NCBI GenBank assembly: GCA_964489525.1
Contig: CAZAYY010000008.1
Span: forward strand, 1 to 64,000
Source of the DNA: CAZAYY01 sp964489525
GTDB lineage: Bacteria; Chloroflexota; Anaerolineae; Anaerolineales; JABWBV01
Length of the DNA stretch: 64,000 nucleotides
Direction: 5' to 3'
Positions 1 through 8,522 of the stretch are shown piece after piece (position 1 is the stretch's first letter; each line of letters opens with the position of its first letter). The notes below the pieces were generated by a model. The model worked only from the letters and a program-made list of their open reading frames with translations. It ran no database searches and was not told where the DNA came from. A program made the position numbers and the translations under genes.

Positions 1-55
1 GGGAATTATCTATATGCGTCAGTGACTGGAGTTCAGACGTTTGCAATTCCGATCT
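1..55. other. Sequencing-adapter remnant at contig end
   Basis: Positions 22-55 match the 34-nt Illumina TruSeq Read-2 adapter at 31 of 34 bases. The first 19 bases (GTGACTGGAGTTCAGACGT) and the last 9 (TTCCGATCT) are exact, with three mismatches between them. Bases 1-21 lie outside the adapter on the index side and cannot be trusted either. Genome sequence probably begins at 56. Confidence 0.93.
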
Positions 56-817
56 CTTACCATTACACCTTCCAACACACCCACCCCCACGCCCACCAAT
101 ACCTTTGCCTACACCTTCCTGGCGCTGATTAACAAGGACTATACGGCTCCCACATCCACCCCCACCAACACGCCCACCCCCACCAAGACATTCACCCCAA
201 GCCCAACGTTCACCCCCTCGCCAACCCTGACGCCATCTCCCACGCTTACCCCCAGCATCACACCCACGCCAAAAGTGTGCCAGAATCTTGTTGTCAATGG
301 TGGTTTCGAGTTTACCAGTGCCTGGGACATTCCCACCGATGTGCCTGTTCCGGCTGAATATTCCACCGATGCCGCTTACACCGGAGCGCGCTCGATGCAA
401 ATTGGCATCACCGATTCCAGTACGCCTGTATTAAGTTTCTCGTCTGCTCGGCAGCTCATCACCATTCCGGCGGGTGAGCGCGAATATACCCTGAAGTTCT
501 ACTGGTGGCCGATTGTGCGCGGCGGTGCACTGCGCGAAGCCGAAGAATCCATCATGGCGATCTTCCCCAACGCGGTGCTGTTTGGCCCCTCCAACACGGA
601 CTTCCAATTTGTCTCCATTTTCGATGTGACGGTAACCCAAGAACTGGCCCGCCTGGACCTCGGCCAGCGCAATGACCGCACCTGGTTATATCAGGAGTGG
701 AACCTTTCGCAGTTTGCCGGGCAAACGGTCCGCCTGTATTTTGGTGTGTATAACGATACCCTGGCAGGCGCCACCGGCATGTATGTGGATGATGTTGTGT
801 TTGAAGTGTGTAAATAA
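56..817 (+). CDS. Thr-Pro-linker surface protein, 5'-truncated
   Basis: The C-terminal part of a secreted or surface protein. The true start and signal peptide are lost at the contig end. The reading frame does continue into the adapter at 41 through a TTG codon, but those first five residues are adapter-encoded and not biological. About 70 residues of TPT/TNTPTPT/SPTLTP repeats form an extended linker of the kind common in Chloroflexota extracellular proteins. It is followed by a domain of about 180 residues starting NLVVNGGFE, with aromatic-rich beta strands, which resembles a carbohydrate-binding-type jelly roll (inference). It ends a few bases before the convergent P450 gene. Its specific substrate is unknown. 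Confidence 0.75.
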   Translation, partial: LTITPSNTPTPTPTNTFAYTFLALINKDYTAPTSTPTNTPTPTKTFTPSPTFTPSPTLTPSPTLTPSITPTPKVCQNLVVNGGFEFTSAWDIPTDVPVPAEYSTDAAYTGARSMQIGITDSSTPVLSFSSARQLITIPAGEREYTLKFYWWPIVRGGALREAEESIMAIFPNAVLFGPSNTDFQFVSIFDVTVTQELARLDLGQRNDRTWLYQEWNLSQFAGQTVRLYFGVYNDTLAGATGMYVDDVVFEVCK

Positions 818-825
818 GGGGCAGG

Positions 826-2121
826 CTAACGCAAACTGACCCGCATCCGCACCCCGGGGCGCGGCTCCAGCGTTGCGCCCATGTGGGGGTGGACATGTTT
901 TTCCAGCAAGGTTAAGTTGAATATTTGCAGCAGGTGGGCCAGGATGACCTTGACCTCCACCTGTCCGTAAGCCGCGCCGATGCAGTTGCGCGGCCCGCCG
1001 CCGAATGCCAGCCAGGTGTACGATTGGTCGCGGGTGCCGTCCTGGTGGCGATCGGGGTCGAAGACATCGGGGTTTTCCCAGTAGTCGGGGTGGCGTTGGG
1101 TGAGATAAATCGAATAAATCACCCGCTCACCGGCAGGGATGGTCATGCCTTTGTAGTCCAAATCGGCGGCAGCCACTCGCGAGCCCAGGTGAATGGGCGG
1201 GTACAGGCGCAGCGCTTCGCGCATCACATTTTCCAGGTATTCCAGCCGGGGCAGGTGGGTAGGTTCAATTTTCTCGCCGCCGCTCACCGTGTCCACTTCG
1301 TTCCGGGCGCGCTGCATGGCTTCCGGGTGAGCGCCCAGCAGGTAGAGCGTCCAGGCCAGCAGGGCGGTGCTGGTATCGTGCCCGGCAATCAGCATGGTCA
1401 AAAGCTGGTCGCGCACCAGCGAATCGTCCAACCCGGCCTGGATGAGCAGCCCGAGTAAATCCGTAGGGGCGCTCTCAGGGGCCAGGCCTGCCCGACGGGC
1501 ACGAATAATACGGAACAGGTATTCGTCCATCTGCGCCAGGGCCTGCCGGTATTGTGGGCGCGGCACTCCTGGCCAGAGCATCCAGATTCCAGGTGAAATA
1601 TAGCCAATGCTGCCCAGGATGGACTGCCAGAGCGGCTGCAGGTCGGGTGTGAAATCCACCAGGTAAAGGGTGTCCAGCAAAGCCAGCAAAGCCACTTTGC
1701 GCATTTCTACAAGCATATCGTACACATTGCCGGGCTGCCAGGTGTCTGCAACCTGGCGGGTGCGCTGGTGGATGGCTTCCACATACCCATCCAGCATTTT
1801 CTTGTGCAGTGCGGGGGTCATCAGGCGGCGCAGCCTGTCGTGTTCATCCCCATCGGTTACCAACACCCCGTGCCCCAACAGGCGGGTCACCGGGTCGGTT
1901 TCGTTGCGCCAGCGCAGGCCTTCACGCCCCTGTACCAATACAAAACGGGCCGCGTCCGGCCCCACCATCACCACGGGTTTAAACCCGGGCAGGTTAACCC
2001 GGAAAATTTCGCCCAGGTCTCGGTTAAACGACTGTAGGGCGGCCAGGGGGTGGCGTTCGGCCAGCAGGGCTTTCAGGGCGCGCAGGCCGTCTTCAGCGCT
2101 GGGGGTAGGGATGGCAGTCAA
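826..2121 (-). CDS. Cytochrome P450, carotenoid operon
   Basis: A 431-residue cytosolic haem monooxygenase. The I-helix oxygen-activation motif AGHDTS is at 246-251, the ExxR motif EALR at 302-305, and the haem loop FGGGPRNCIG at 373-382 with Cys380 as the thiolate ligand. It starts with TTG, and its first base pairs overlap the stop of the upstream fusion gene by 4 bp (TTGA), so translation is probably coupled. It is the last gene of the carotenoid operon. P450s are known as carotenoid ring hydroxylases (CYP175A1 of Thermus), so a ring or end-group hydroxylase is the best guess. The substrate is inferred from context only. No ferredoxin or reductase partner is encoded nearby. Confidence 0.88.
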   Translation of the reverse strand: MTAIPTPSAEDGLRALKALLAERHPLAALQSFNRDLGEIFRVNLPGFKPVVMVGPDAARFVLVQGREGLRWRNETDPVTRLLGHGVLVTDGDEHDRLRRLMTPALHKKMLDGYVEAIHQRTRQVADTWQPGNVYDMLVEMRKVALLALLDTLYLVDFTPDLQPLWQSILGSIGYISPGIWMLWPGVPRPQYRQALAQMDEYLFRIIRARRAGLAPESAPTDLLGLLIQAGLDDSLVRDQLLTMLIAGHDTSTALLAWTLYLLGAHPEAMQRARNEVDTVSGGEKIEPTHLPRLEYLENVMREALRLYPPIHLGSRVAAADLDYKGMTIPAGERVIYSIYLTQRHPDYWENPDVFDPDRHQDGTRDQSYTWLAFGGGPRNCIGAAYGQVEVKVILAHLLQIFNLTLLEKHVHPHMGATLEPRPGVRMRVSLR

Positions 2122-4889
2122 CTTGGGTCGTCCTCCAACAGCAGGCTGGCGGCTGCTTTGCCCGATAGCGCAACCATGGGCACGCCGCCGCCGGGATGGG
2201 TGGTTCCACCGGCAAAGTATACCCCTTTTACTTCTTTTGAACGGTTGTGCGGGCGCAAAAAAGCAGCCCAGCGATTGTTGGATGAAGCACCATACAGCGC
2301 GCCCCGCCGGGCGCCGGTCCAGCGTTCAATTTCCACCGGGGTCAGGATGGTTTCTGAAACAATCTGCTCGCGCACATCCAGGCCAAACGTTTCTGCGAGC
2401 CGGTTGAGCACCAGGTCGCGGTAGGCCTTGCGTTGGGTTTGCCAGTCCCAACCGCGGCCGTTTTCGTCCAACGCCGGGGCGTTCACCAGTACAAACCAGT
2501 TCTCATGTCCTGCGGGTGCATCGCCGGGGGTGCTTTTGCTGGTGATGGCAACGTAAATGGTGGGTTCCGAGGGTGGAATGCCCTCCCGAAAAAGCTGCTC
2601 AAATTCCAGGGGATAGTTGGCCGAGAAAAAGATGTTGTGGTGGGCAAGCGGCGGGTGCTCACCGCGCACCCCCAACAGCAAAATGAACCCGGAGCAGGAA
2701 GGTTCGCGCCGGGCCAGCTGGCGGGCGCGCCGGGCTGCAGATGGGATGGCGGCATGGCTTTCGGCGAGCAGTTGCTCATACACCAGGGCGGTGTCCAGGT
2801 TGGCTACCACTGCGCTGGCTGCAATCTGGCCGCCATTTTCGAGTGTCACGCCCACGGCTCGCCCCGCAGTGGTGTTTACCTGGCGCACTTTCTGGCCGGT
2901 CTGGATTTCCACCCCCAGCTCCCGCGCCAGCCGCTCCAGCGCTTTTGCAATCGAATACACGCCGCCAGCCGGGTACCAGACCCCCTGGTTCAGCTCCACA
3001 TGGGCAATCACATTCAAGGTTGCCGGGGCGAGGTAGGGGCTGGCGCCCACGTAGGTGGCAAAGCGGCCCAAAACCTGGCGCAGTTCGGGCGATTGGACAA
3101 ACTGCCGGGCCGCCTGGTCCATGGTGCGCAGGCCGTCCACTTTAAAAATATCCAGCGGCGAAACTTTGAGGAAGCTGCGCAAACCCGGCGGCCGGTCATA
3201 GATAAACACCGGGCCGGTGATGCGGTGCAGTTCTGCCGCGTACGCCAGGAAGCGGGCATACCCTTCCACGTCCTCTGGTGCCCCAACACGGGCGATTTCG
3301 GCAGCCATTTTGCCATCCGCCCCATACGGAACTACATCCAGCACTTTGCCATTGGGGTAAAAATAGCGGGTCAGCGGGTCTACCCGGGTGAATTCCAGGT
3401 GATCTTCCAGCCTGCGCCCGGTGGATTTAAACAGGTCTTCAAACACATGGCGCATGGTGATGACCGATGGCCCGGTATCCCAGCGAAAACCATCCTGGCG
3501 AAATTCGCTCATTTTGCCGCCCACCTGGGGGTTAGCCTCGAGCAGCAGCACACTGCGCCCGGCGCTCTGCAGGTGGATGGCCGCGCTCAGCCCGCCAATT
3601 CCACCGCCAATTACCACCACTCTGGCCGGCGGGGAGGCGCTGGACTGGCCTGTGCTGGTTTTTGGGTCGGTGGGTGGGGATGTTTTTGTTTTTGGGGTTG
3701 GTGCCTGGGTCGAGGCCACGCGCCCTTTCCAGGTTGGCCCGCCCTGGGCATAGTGCCACCACAATGCCTTTGCCGCAATCAGGGTGAACAAGATCACCGA
3801 AACCGGCAGTAAAAAGGCATCTGCCAGGCGGTGGTGGGTGGCGGATGCCGCCAGCAGGCGCACCCCCAGCCCCAGCCCAACCAGCGCCAGCGGAACGGCC
3901 GGGTATGCCGGGCCAGGCAGCGCCCAGCCCAGCGCCAGCCAAAGCCAGGAAACCAGGAAGAGCGCCCAATGAAAGACCGTCGAAACCAGCAAAAACAGCG
4001 GGGAACTGCCGTGCCCGGCCAGGATGTTCTTGGCAAAGCCATCCCGCGCTTCGCTCCAGCTGGTGTACATTCGGGTTTTGACCATCTGGTTCCCCAACAC
4101 CATCACCAACCGCAGCCCGCTGCGCTTGGTTGCGCGGGCCAGCTCCACGTCTTCAATGATTTTGTCGCGTACGCGGGTATGCCCGCCAACCTGGTCGTAG
4201 GCACTGCGCCGGAAAACCAGGCACTGCCCATTGGCCGCCGCAAAACTTGCCCAGGGTAAAAACCGCACGGCAATTTCGGGCAGGTAGCCGATGATGGTAA
4301 ACAGCATCATTGGCACCACCAACCGCTCGGCCCAGGTTTGGGTTTGCTGCGTGGGCCATACGGTTAGCATGTCGGCATGGGTATGCTCCAATTGGGCCGC
4401 CAGCGCGGCCAGCGCACCAGGTGCCCAGTGTACATCTGCGTCGGTAAAAATAAGCCATTCTGCCTGGGTTTCCTGGGCGGCAATGTCCGCAAGCTGGCTG
4501 CATGCCCAGTTTTTGCCCAACCATCCAGGCGGCAGGGGGCTGCCAGGGTGAACATGGAGCGGCGGCGGGCTTTTTGGGCGGGTGGCGGCTTGGGCGATGA
4601 AGGCGTTCCGGGCTTCTTTGGCGGCCTGTGCTGTGCCGTCTGTGGAATGGTCGTCGAGGACGTGGATTTCAAAATAAGGGTAGTTCTGTTCCAGCAGGCT
4701 GCGGATGGTGGCTCCAATCCGGGCGGCTTCGTTGCGAGCCGGAATCAGCACCACAAAACGCGGTAGTTGTGGATTGACTGCGCCTTTATTATTTGCGGGT
4801 TTGCGCAGCCGGGGAAAGGTCAGCACATTCAGCAGGGCTGTCAGGGCGATGATGACCAGCGCGCCAAGCGCGCCATACCAAAAAACCAT
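2118..4889 (-). CDS. GT2 glycosyltransferase fused to CrtI-like carotenoid oxidoreductase
   Basis: A 923-residue two-enzyme fusion. Residues 1-25 are a membrane segment. Residues 40-390 are a family 2 glycosyltransferase (PARNEA start, DD at 79-80, TDADV at 149-153, ED at 246-247) followed by several membrane helices at 300-380. A Thr/Pro/Ser/Lys linker (about 393-421) leads to a full-length CrtI-family flavoprotein (422-923) with the dinucleotide motif GGGIGG at 428-433 and a phytoene-desaturase-type C terminus. There is a GGAG ribosome site 6 nt before the ATG. GT2 enzymes such as CruC and CruG glycosylate 1'-hydroxy carotenoids, and CrtI relatives such as CrtD desaturate them. That pair would fit the adjacent CruF, but the exact reactions are inferred. 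I see no frameshift or stop at the junction. Confidence 0.85.
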   Translation of the reverse strand: MVFWYGALGALVIIALTALLNVLTFPRLRKPANNKGAVNPQLPRFVVLIPARNEAARIGATIRSLLEQNYPYFEIHVLDDHSTDGTAQAAKEARNAFIAQAATRPKSPPPLHVHPGSPLPPGWLGKNWACSQLADIAAQETQAEWLIFTDADVHWAPGALAALAAQLEHTHADMLTVWPTQQTQTWAERLVVPMMLFTIIGYLPEIAVRFLPWASFAAANGQCLVFRRSAYDQVGGHTRVRDKIIEDVELARATKRSGLRLVMVLGNQMVKTRMYTSWSEARDGFAKNILAGHGSSPLFLLVSTVFHWALFLVSWLWLALGWALPGPAYPAVPLALVGLGLGVRLLAASATHHRLADAFLLPVSVILFTLIAAKALWWHYAQGGPTWKGRVASTQAPTPKTKTSPPTDPKTSTGQSSASPPARVVVIGGGIGGLSAAIHLQSAGRSVLLLEANPQVGGKMSEFRQDGFRWDTGPSVITMRHVFEDLFKSTGRRLEDHLEFTRVDPLTRYFYPNGKVLDVVPYGADGKMAAEIARVGAPEDVEGYARFLAYAAELHRITGPVFIYDRPPGLRSFLKVSPLDIFKVDGLRTMDQAARQFVQSPELRQVLGRFATYVGASPYLAPATLNVIAHVELNQGVWYPAGGVYSIAKALERLARELGVEIQTGQKVRQVNTTAGRAVGVTLENGGQIAASAVVANLDTALVYEQLLAESHAAIPSAARRARQLARREPSCSGFILLLGVRGEHPPLAHHNIFFSANYPLEFEQLFREGIPPSEPTIYVAITSKSTPGDAPAGHENWFVLVNAPALDENGRGWDWQTQRKAYRDLVLNRLAETFGLDVREQIVSETILTPVEIERWTGARRGALYGASSNNRWAAFLRPHNRSKEVKGVYFAGGTTHPGGGVPMVALSGKAAASLLLEDDPS

Positions 4890-4900
4890 CCTTCACTCCA

Positions 4901-5533
4901 TTAACGTGGGTTGGCTGCGCGCCCCAGCAGGCGGGAGGCCCTGCGCAGGGTGCTTTCTCGCCAGGTGGGCTTGCGTGCCAGCTCTGCCCGGTGAGTCCAG
5001 GCTAGCAAAGCAAGCTGGGCCAGCCAGACCCAAAGGTAAACCGGGAATTGGGCCAGATAGTATGCCCCGAGAAAACCGCTAAAAGACAGCAGGGTGAACA
5101 TCACTGCCCAGCCGCTGTTGGAAAACGCCAAATAAAACACGCCTAGCGTCAGCCCTAACAACGTGGGGGCGACCCCAGCCGTCAGGCCAATCCACACCCC
5201 AAAGGCTGCCGCCACCGCTTTGCCGCCTTGAAACCTGAGGAAGGGTGAAAAGGCGTGCCCCAAAACCGGGGCCAGGCTGATGGGGACAATGCGCCAGTCC
5301 GTGATTTGAAAGAAAAACCAGGCCAGCCCCACCGGGATGGCGGCTTTGAGGGTGTCGAGCAAAAACGCCAGCAAAAACCAGCGCACATTCAAGGCGCGCA
5401 GTACGTTGGTTGCCCCCGGGTTGTGGTCGCCTACGGCGCGAATGTCCACCTTTCCGGCCAGCCGTCCCACCCAAACCGAGTAGGGAATCGAACCTGACAA
5501 AAAGCTGAGCAGTACCCAGGCAATCAGTTCCAC
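4901..5533 (-). CDS. plsY: PlsY-family acyltransferase
   Basis: A 210-residue multi-pass membrane protein of the PlsY family, which transfers acyl groups from acyl-phosphate to glycerol-3-phosphate in phospholipid synthesis. Visible family motifs are SGSIPYSVWVGRL near the start, the DHNPGATNVLRA loop, and FLRFQGGKAVAAAFGV. The GTG start at 5533 is chosen because the family begins right there; upstream codons in frame overlap cruF and look unrelated. It overlaps the end of cruF by 10 bp and precedes the GT2 fusion by 11 bp. The position inside a carotenoid operon raises the possibility that it acylates a carotenoid glucoside, as CruD does in other phototrophs, but sequence alone supports only PlsY. 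Confidence 0.85.
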   Translation of the reverse strand: MELIAWVLLSFLSGSIPYSVWVGRLAGKVDIRAVGDHNPGATNVLRALNVRWFLLAFLLDTLKAAIPVGLAWFFFQITDWRIVPISLAPVLGHAFSPFLRFQGGKAVAAAFGVWIGLTAGVAPTLLGLTLGVFYLAFSNSGWAVMFTLLSFSGFLGAYYLAQFPVYLWVWLAQLALLAWTHRAELARKPTWRESTLRRASRLLGRAANPR

Positions 5534-6345
5534 GAACGCACCTCCACACGCCAGGCAGCCAGGGCAAACAGGCCCATCCCGGCAAAGCCCACCAGCGCAG
5601 GGCCGGGCTGCCCCCAAAAGATGCCCAGGCCCACTGCCTGGAACAGCCATGTGAGGGAGTATATCACCAGCAGGTGCAAACGAGGCAGGCTGGCAGGCCG
5701 TGCGGCCAGCGTGAGAACAAAAGCCAGGCCCATCCAACCCAGAAAGTTCACCCAGGGAATCCCGAAGTAGCCGCCGGGCTGTTCCCAAACCCAAAGCCCT
5801 TTCGCCACCATCTGGGGGTCAAGGTACAGGTCCCAGGCGGTCAGCGCCAGGGCGGAGAGCGCCGCAAATGCCAGGGGAAACCAGCGGCTTGTGCCGCGCC
5901 AGTGCCCCAGTAAAATCTCCGCTGCACCCCAGGCCGGGACAATCATCATCCACCAGGCCAACAAAATCAGCAGCGGCACGCCCGCCGCCTGCGGCTGGAG
6001 CGCCGCTGTGTAGTGGTAATGGCCAAAGGGAAAGCCAGTTGCCACCCCAAGGGCCTCACCTGCCCAGGTACCCAGGGCAATGATGCCAAAAGCGAGCAAA
6101 ATTTGGCGGCTGCTTTTCCGGACCGCCAGGGCGGCGGTGGTTGCCGCGGCCTGGGCCAGTACGCCCAGGCTGGCCAGCGCCGGGAAAACGCCCATCCCCA
6201 ACGTCCAGATGCCGATCGGGGTGGCAATCAGCGCCAGCAGCCACAGGCCGGTTAGTATGGCCCATCGGCGGGTGTTGGCGCTGTCCAGGCTTTCTTTCGC
6301 CAGCGCTTGTTGAAATTTTGCCAGCGGCAGTTTTTTAAGCCACAT
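5524..6345 (-). CDS. cruF: CruF-type carotenoid 1',2'-hydratase
   Basis: A 273-residue integral membrane protein of the CruF / bisanhydrobacterioruberin hydratase family. It has about seven hydrophobic helices and the family signatures FPFGHYHYT, GVPLLILLAWWMM, AWDLYLDPQMVAKGLWVW and GGYFGIPWVNFLGW. Characterised members add water to the psi end of gamma-carotene or lycopene-type molecules, making the tertiary hydroxyl that is later glycosylated. It sits 6 bp after the lycopene cyclase and overlaps plsY, so it is part of one transcript. The substrate is probably a monocyclic carotene, given the cyclase next door (inference). Confidence 0.88.
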   Translation of the reverse strand: MWLKKLPLAKFQQALAKESLDSANTRRWAILTGLWLLALIATPIGIWTLGMGVFPALASLGVLAQAAATTAALAVRKSSRQILLAFGIIALGTWAGEALGVATGFPFGHYHYTAALQPQAAGVPLLILLAWWMMIVPAWGAAEILLGHWRGTSRWFPLAFAALSALALTAWDLYLDPQMVAKGLWVWEQPGGYFGIPWVNFLGWMGLAFVLTLAARPASLPRLHLLVIYSLTWLFQAVGLGIFWGQPGPALVGFAGMGLFALAAWRVEVRSWN

Positions 6346-6351
6346 GTAGTT

Positions 6352-7179
6352 TTATGCCTTTGGTTTTCTTCGCTCGCGCCAGCTTGCCAGCAGAGCCTTG
6401 GCACGCGCCTGGCTGTCGGGCGAAAGCATCAGGGTCACCCCGAAGCCAATCAGGACATTGGTCATGAAAAAGAAAACCATCTCTTCCAGCGGAATTACGC
6501 CCAGCTTAATACCGGTGGTTTGCACCGGGTCAATCACCCAGGTGCCGTCGGTGAGGGCAACATGGTCGAGCACCCACAGGTACAGGGTGGGCGGGATGAT
6601 GGCTGCCAGCAGCAGCCCACGGTTGTACCAGAGAATGTCTGCGCCGAAACCGAATTGAATCAAAACCGGGATGAAGGCCCAGCTTAGAATCAGGGTCAGG
6701 TACGTGCCTGGCGTCCAGCCGGAAAATAAAACGATTGTAGACACCAGCCAGGCCGCACCAAGCACGATGGTGCTCCACTGGCGCAGGTGTTGGTTGGGTC
6801 GTAGGGGTCGCAGGCGGCCGGGCTGTTCGCGAAAAACGGTGCGCATCAGCGCCAGCGTCCAAAACCCGGTCAGCAGGGTTTGAACCACGAAAAAGGTGTA
6901 CTCTTCAATGGGTACATACCCAATCGTGATACCCGTCACCAGGTTGGGGTCATACCACCAGACGTTGGTCGCCACCAGGTAGTTGTCCCACGGGGTGGTA
7001 TAAACCAGGGCCAGCAGCACATGGCCCCCAATGATGATATAGGGTCGCCAATCGGGCGGCGGAGCCGGGCGGTTTTTTGCGCGCGCAAACAACCAGCGCC
7101 AGACTTCAACCGGCGTGAGCAGTGCAAGAATCAGCAGGGGCGGAAGGATGAATACAGCCAGAATTTGAAAATAGGTCAT
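6352..7179 (-). CDS. crtY: Lycopene cyclase, fused CrtYc-CrtYd type
   Basis: A 275-residue membrane protein made of two repeats of the small heterodimeric-cyclase fold. The first repeat has PWDNYLVATNVWWYDP and GYVPIEEYTFFVVQ. The second has LDHVALTDGTWVIDP and GVIPLEEMVFFFMTN. The paired P-x-E-E motifs are the hallmark of the actinobacterial CrtYc/CrtYd subunits, which are fused in archaea and fungi. The enzyme closes beta-ionone rings on lycopene. There is an AGGA ribosome site before the ATG. It lies between the hydrolase (15 bp upstream) and cruF (6 bp downstream). Whether one or both ends are cyclised cannot be told from sequence. Confidence 0.9.
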   Translation of the reverse strand: MTYFQILAVFILPPLLILALLTPVEVWRWLFARAKNRPAPPPDWRPYIIIGGHVLLALVYTTPWDNYLVATNVWWYDPNLVTGITIGYVPIEEYTFFVVQTLLTGFWTLALMRTVFREQPGRLRPLRPNQHLRQWSTIVLGAAWLVSTIVLFSGWTPGTYLTLILSWAFIPVLIQFGFGADILWYNRGLLLAAIIPPTLYLWVLDHVALTDGTWVIDPVQTTGIKLGVIPLEEMVFFFMTNVLIGFGVTLMLSPDSQARAKALLASWRERRKPKA

Positions 7180-7194
7180 GGTCCGTTCCTGGGG

Positions 7195-8025
7195 TCAACC
7201 CCCCGGCACAGCGGCCTGGGCGGTAAATTCAATAATCTGCTTTGTAATCTGGGCGCAGGGCTCGGGGTGGTGCATCAGGTCGTGGTCGGCTTCCACTTCC
7301 ACGTATTTCACCCTGCCGCGCAGCCGGGCGGCCAGTTTTTGGGTGTTTTTCGGTGAAACCGTGTTGTCGCCCCGGGCCTGGATCACCAGGGTGGGCGTGG
7401 CAACTTTGCTGGCGGCCTGGTAGGCGCGCTTCCCCAGCTTGAGAATTTCATGCAGGGCGTTCAGCGGCAGGGTAAACTCGTTGCGGATATATGACTGCAC
7501 ATCCGGGCTGTCCAGGTCGAGGTGCGGCATGATGCGCAGCACGCTTTCACGGAAGCGCGGGTCGGAAAAATTGGCGTTTTTAAAGGGCTGCATGCGAGGC
7601 ATAAACCACTTTGCCAGCGGCACCAGCCGGGGCAGAAAGCCATCTGCCCGCCAGAAGGGGGCAACCAGGATGAGATAATCGGGTTTTAGGACAGGCGCCA
7701 GGTTGAGAGCCAGCGCGCCGCCCATGGAATAGCCCAGCAAAGCCCGCGGTCCCGGGTGCTGCGCCGCCATGCCTTCCCATTCTTGCTGGCAGGCAGCCAG
7801 CCAATCGCGCCCGGTATATTTGTTGATATTGGCAATTTCAGACCCAAAGCCGGGCAGCAAAAGACCGCGGGTGTGCCAGCCCTGGTTCGCCAGACCTTCA
7901 CCCACCAGCCGAAGTTCGGCTGCGGTTCCCGGAAAACCATGGATGAGCAGCAGGCCGGGCGAACCCTGGCCCAGGGAAAAAGGTTGGTGTTCTGCACCGG
8001 AAAAAGGGCGAATCTCAGGCATCAT
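7195..8025 (-). CDS. Alpha/beta hydrolase (carboxylesterase-like)
   Basis: A 276-residue serine hydrolase of the esterase/lipase type. The oxyanion motif HGFPGT is near residue 29, the nucleophile elbow is GYSMGG, and the likely acid and base are in QARGDNTVSP and EADHDLMHH. There is no signal peptide, so it should be cytosolic. It overlaps the end of the preceding small membrane-protein gene by 11 bp and so belongs to the carotenoid operon. It could cleave a carotenoid ester or acyl precursor. Nothing in the sequence fixes the substrate. Confidence 0.8.
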   Translation of the reverse strand: MMPEIRPFSGAEHQPFSLGQGSPGLLLIHGFPGTAAELRLVGEGLANQGWHTRGLLLPGFGSEIANINKYTGRDWLAACQQEWEGMAAQHPGPRALLGYSMGGALALNLAPVLKPDYLILVAPFWRADGFLPRLVPLAKWFMPRMQPFKNANFSDPRFRESVLRIMPHLDLDSPDVQSYIRNEFTLPLNALHEILKLGKRAYQAASKVATPTLVIQARGDNTVSPKNTQKLAARLRGRVKYVEVEADHDLMHHPEPCAQITKQIIEFTAQAAVPGG

Positions 8026-8518
8026 GGGCAGGCGGCCTCTGCATGACCAGGAGGGTCAGGAGTAAATCCCAAACAAACAAGAAAGCCCCCTGGAGGATAA
8101 TCCCCCAGCCCATCCCCTTGCGTTGGGGATCAGGCGAGTTTTTCGAGCCCGCCAGCCATGCGCCAGCAGCGATATAGCCGACATCCAACGCGGTGTTAAT
8201 TGCCACCAGGTTGCGAAACTGGTTGGTTTGCCGGGTGTGTTCTTCCAGAGAGATTTCGCCGGATGTAAACCGGGCGGCGTTTTTTTGTGCGCCGCGCAGG
8301 CCAAACAGGGCAATCAGCCCGTTAATGATGCCCCAGCCGATAAACTGCCCGCCAAAGCCTTTAAACCAGGGGTCGCGTTCGCGCTGCCAAAGCAGCCCGG
8401 CCAGGATGGATCCACCCGCCCAACCGAGCAGGATTGGCATCGCCCGCACCTGAAACGTGAAGATATTCTTGACGGTCCGTTCTTTGGGTTGCGCTTCGGG
8501 ATGGGGCGTGGGCTGCAT
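8015..8518 (-). CDS. Small membrane protein of unknown function in carotenoid operon
   Basis: A 167-residue protein with about four membrane helices (RAMPILLGWAGGSILAG, GWGIINGLIALFGLRG, NTALDVGYIAAGAWLAG, GIILQGAFLFVWDLLL). The start at 8518 is preferred over an upstream one that would run into crtB; it leaves a 4-bp gap after the crtB stop. It looks like one of the DUF6992-type bacterial membrane families by its GW/WG/IN pattern, but I am not sure of the family. It overlaps the hydrolase gene and is flanked by pigment genes, which suggests a role in carotenoid membrane chemistry or no direct role at all. Confidence 0.7.
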   Translation of the reverse strand: MQPTPHPEAQPKERTVKNIFTFQVRAMPILLGWAGGSILAGLLWQRERDPWFKGFGGQFIGWGIINGLIALFGLRGAQKNAARFTSGEISLEEHTRQTNQFRNLVAINTALDVGYIAAGAWLAGSKNSPDPQRKGMGWGIILQGAFLFVWDLLLTLLVMQRPPAHDA

Positions 8519-8522
8519 GGTT

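Noticed and set aside
41..58. TTG start codon for the Thr-Pro protein
   Set aside because: The codon and the next four residues lie inside the adapter sequence, so they are not genomic.
2433..3812. Long open frame on the plus strand (459 codons)
   Set aside because: Antisense to the GT2::CrtI fusion; no ribosome site, His/Gly/Gln-rich composition typical of a complementary-strand shadow.
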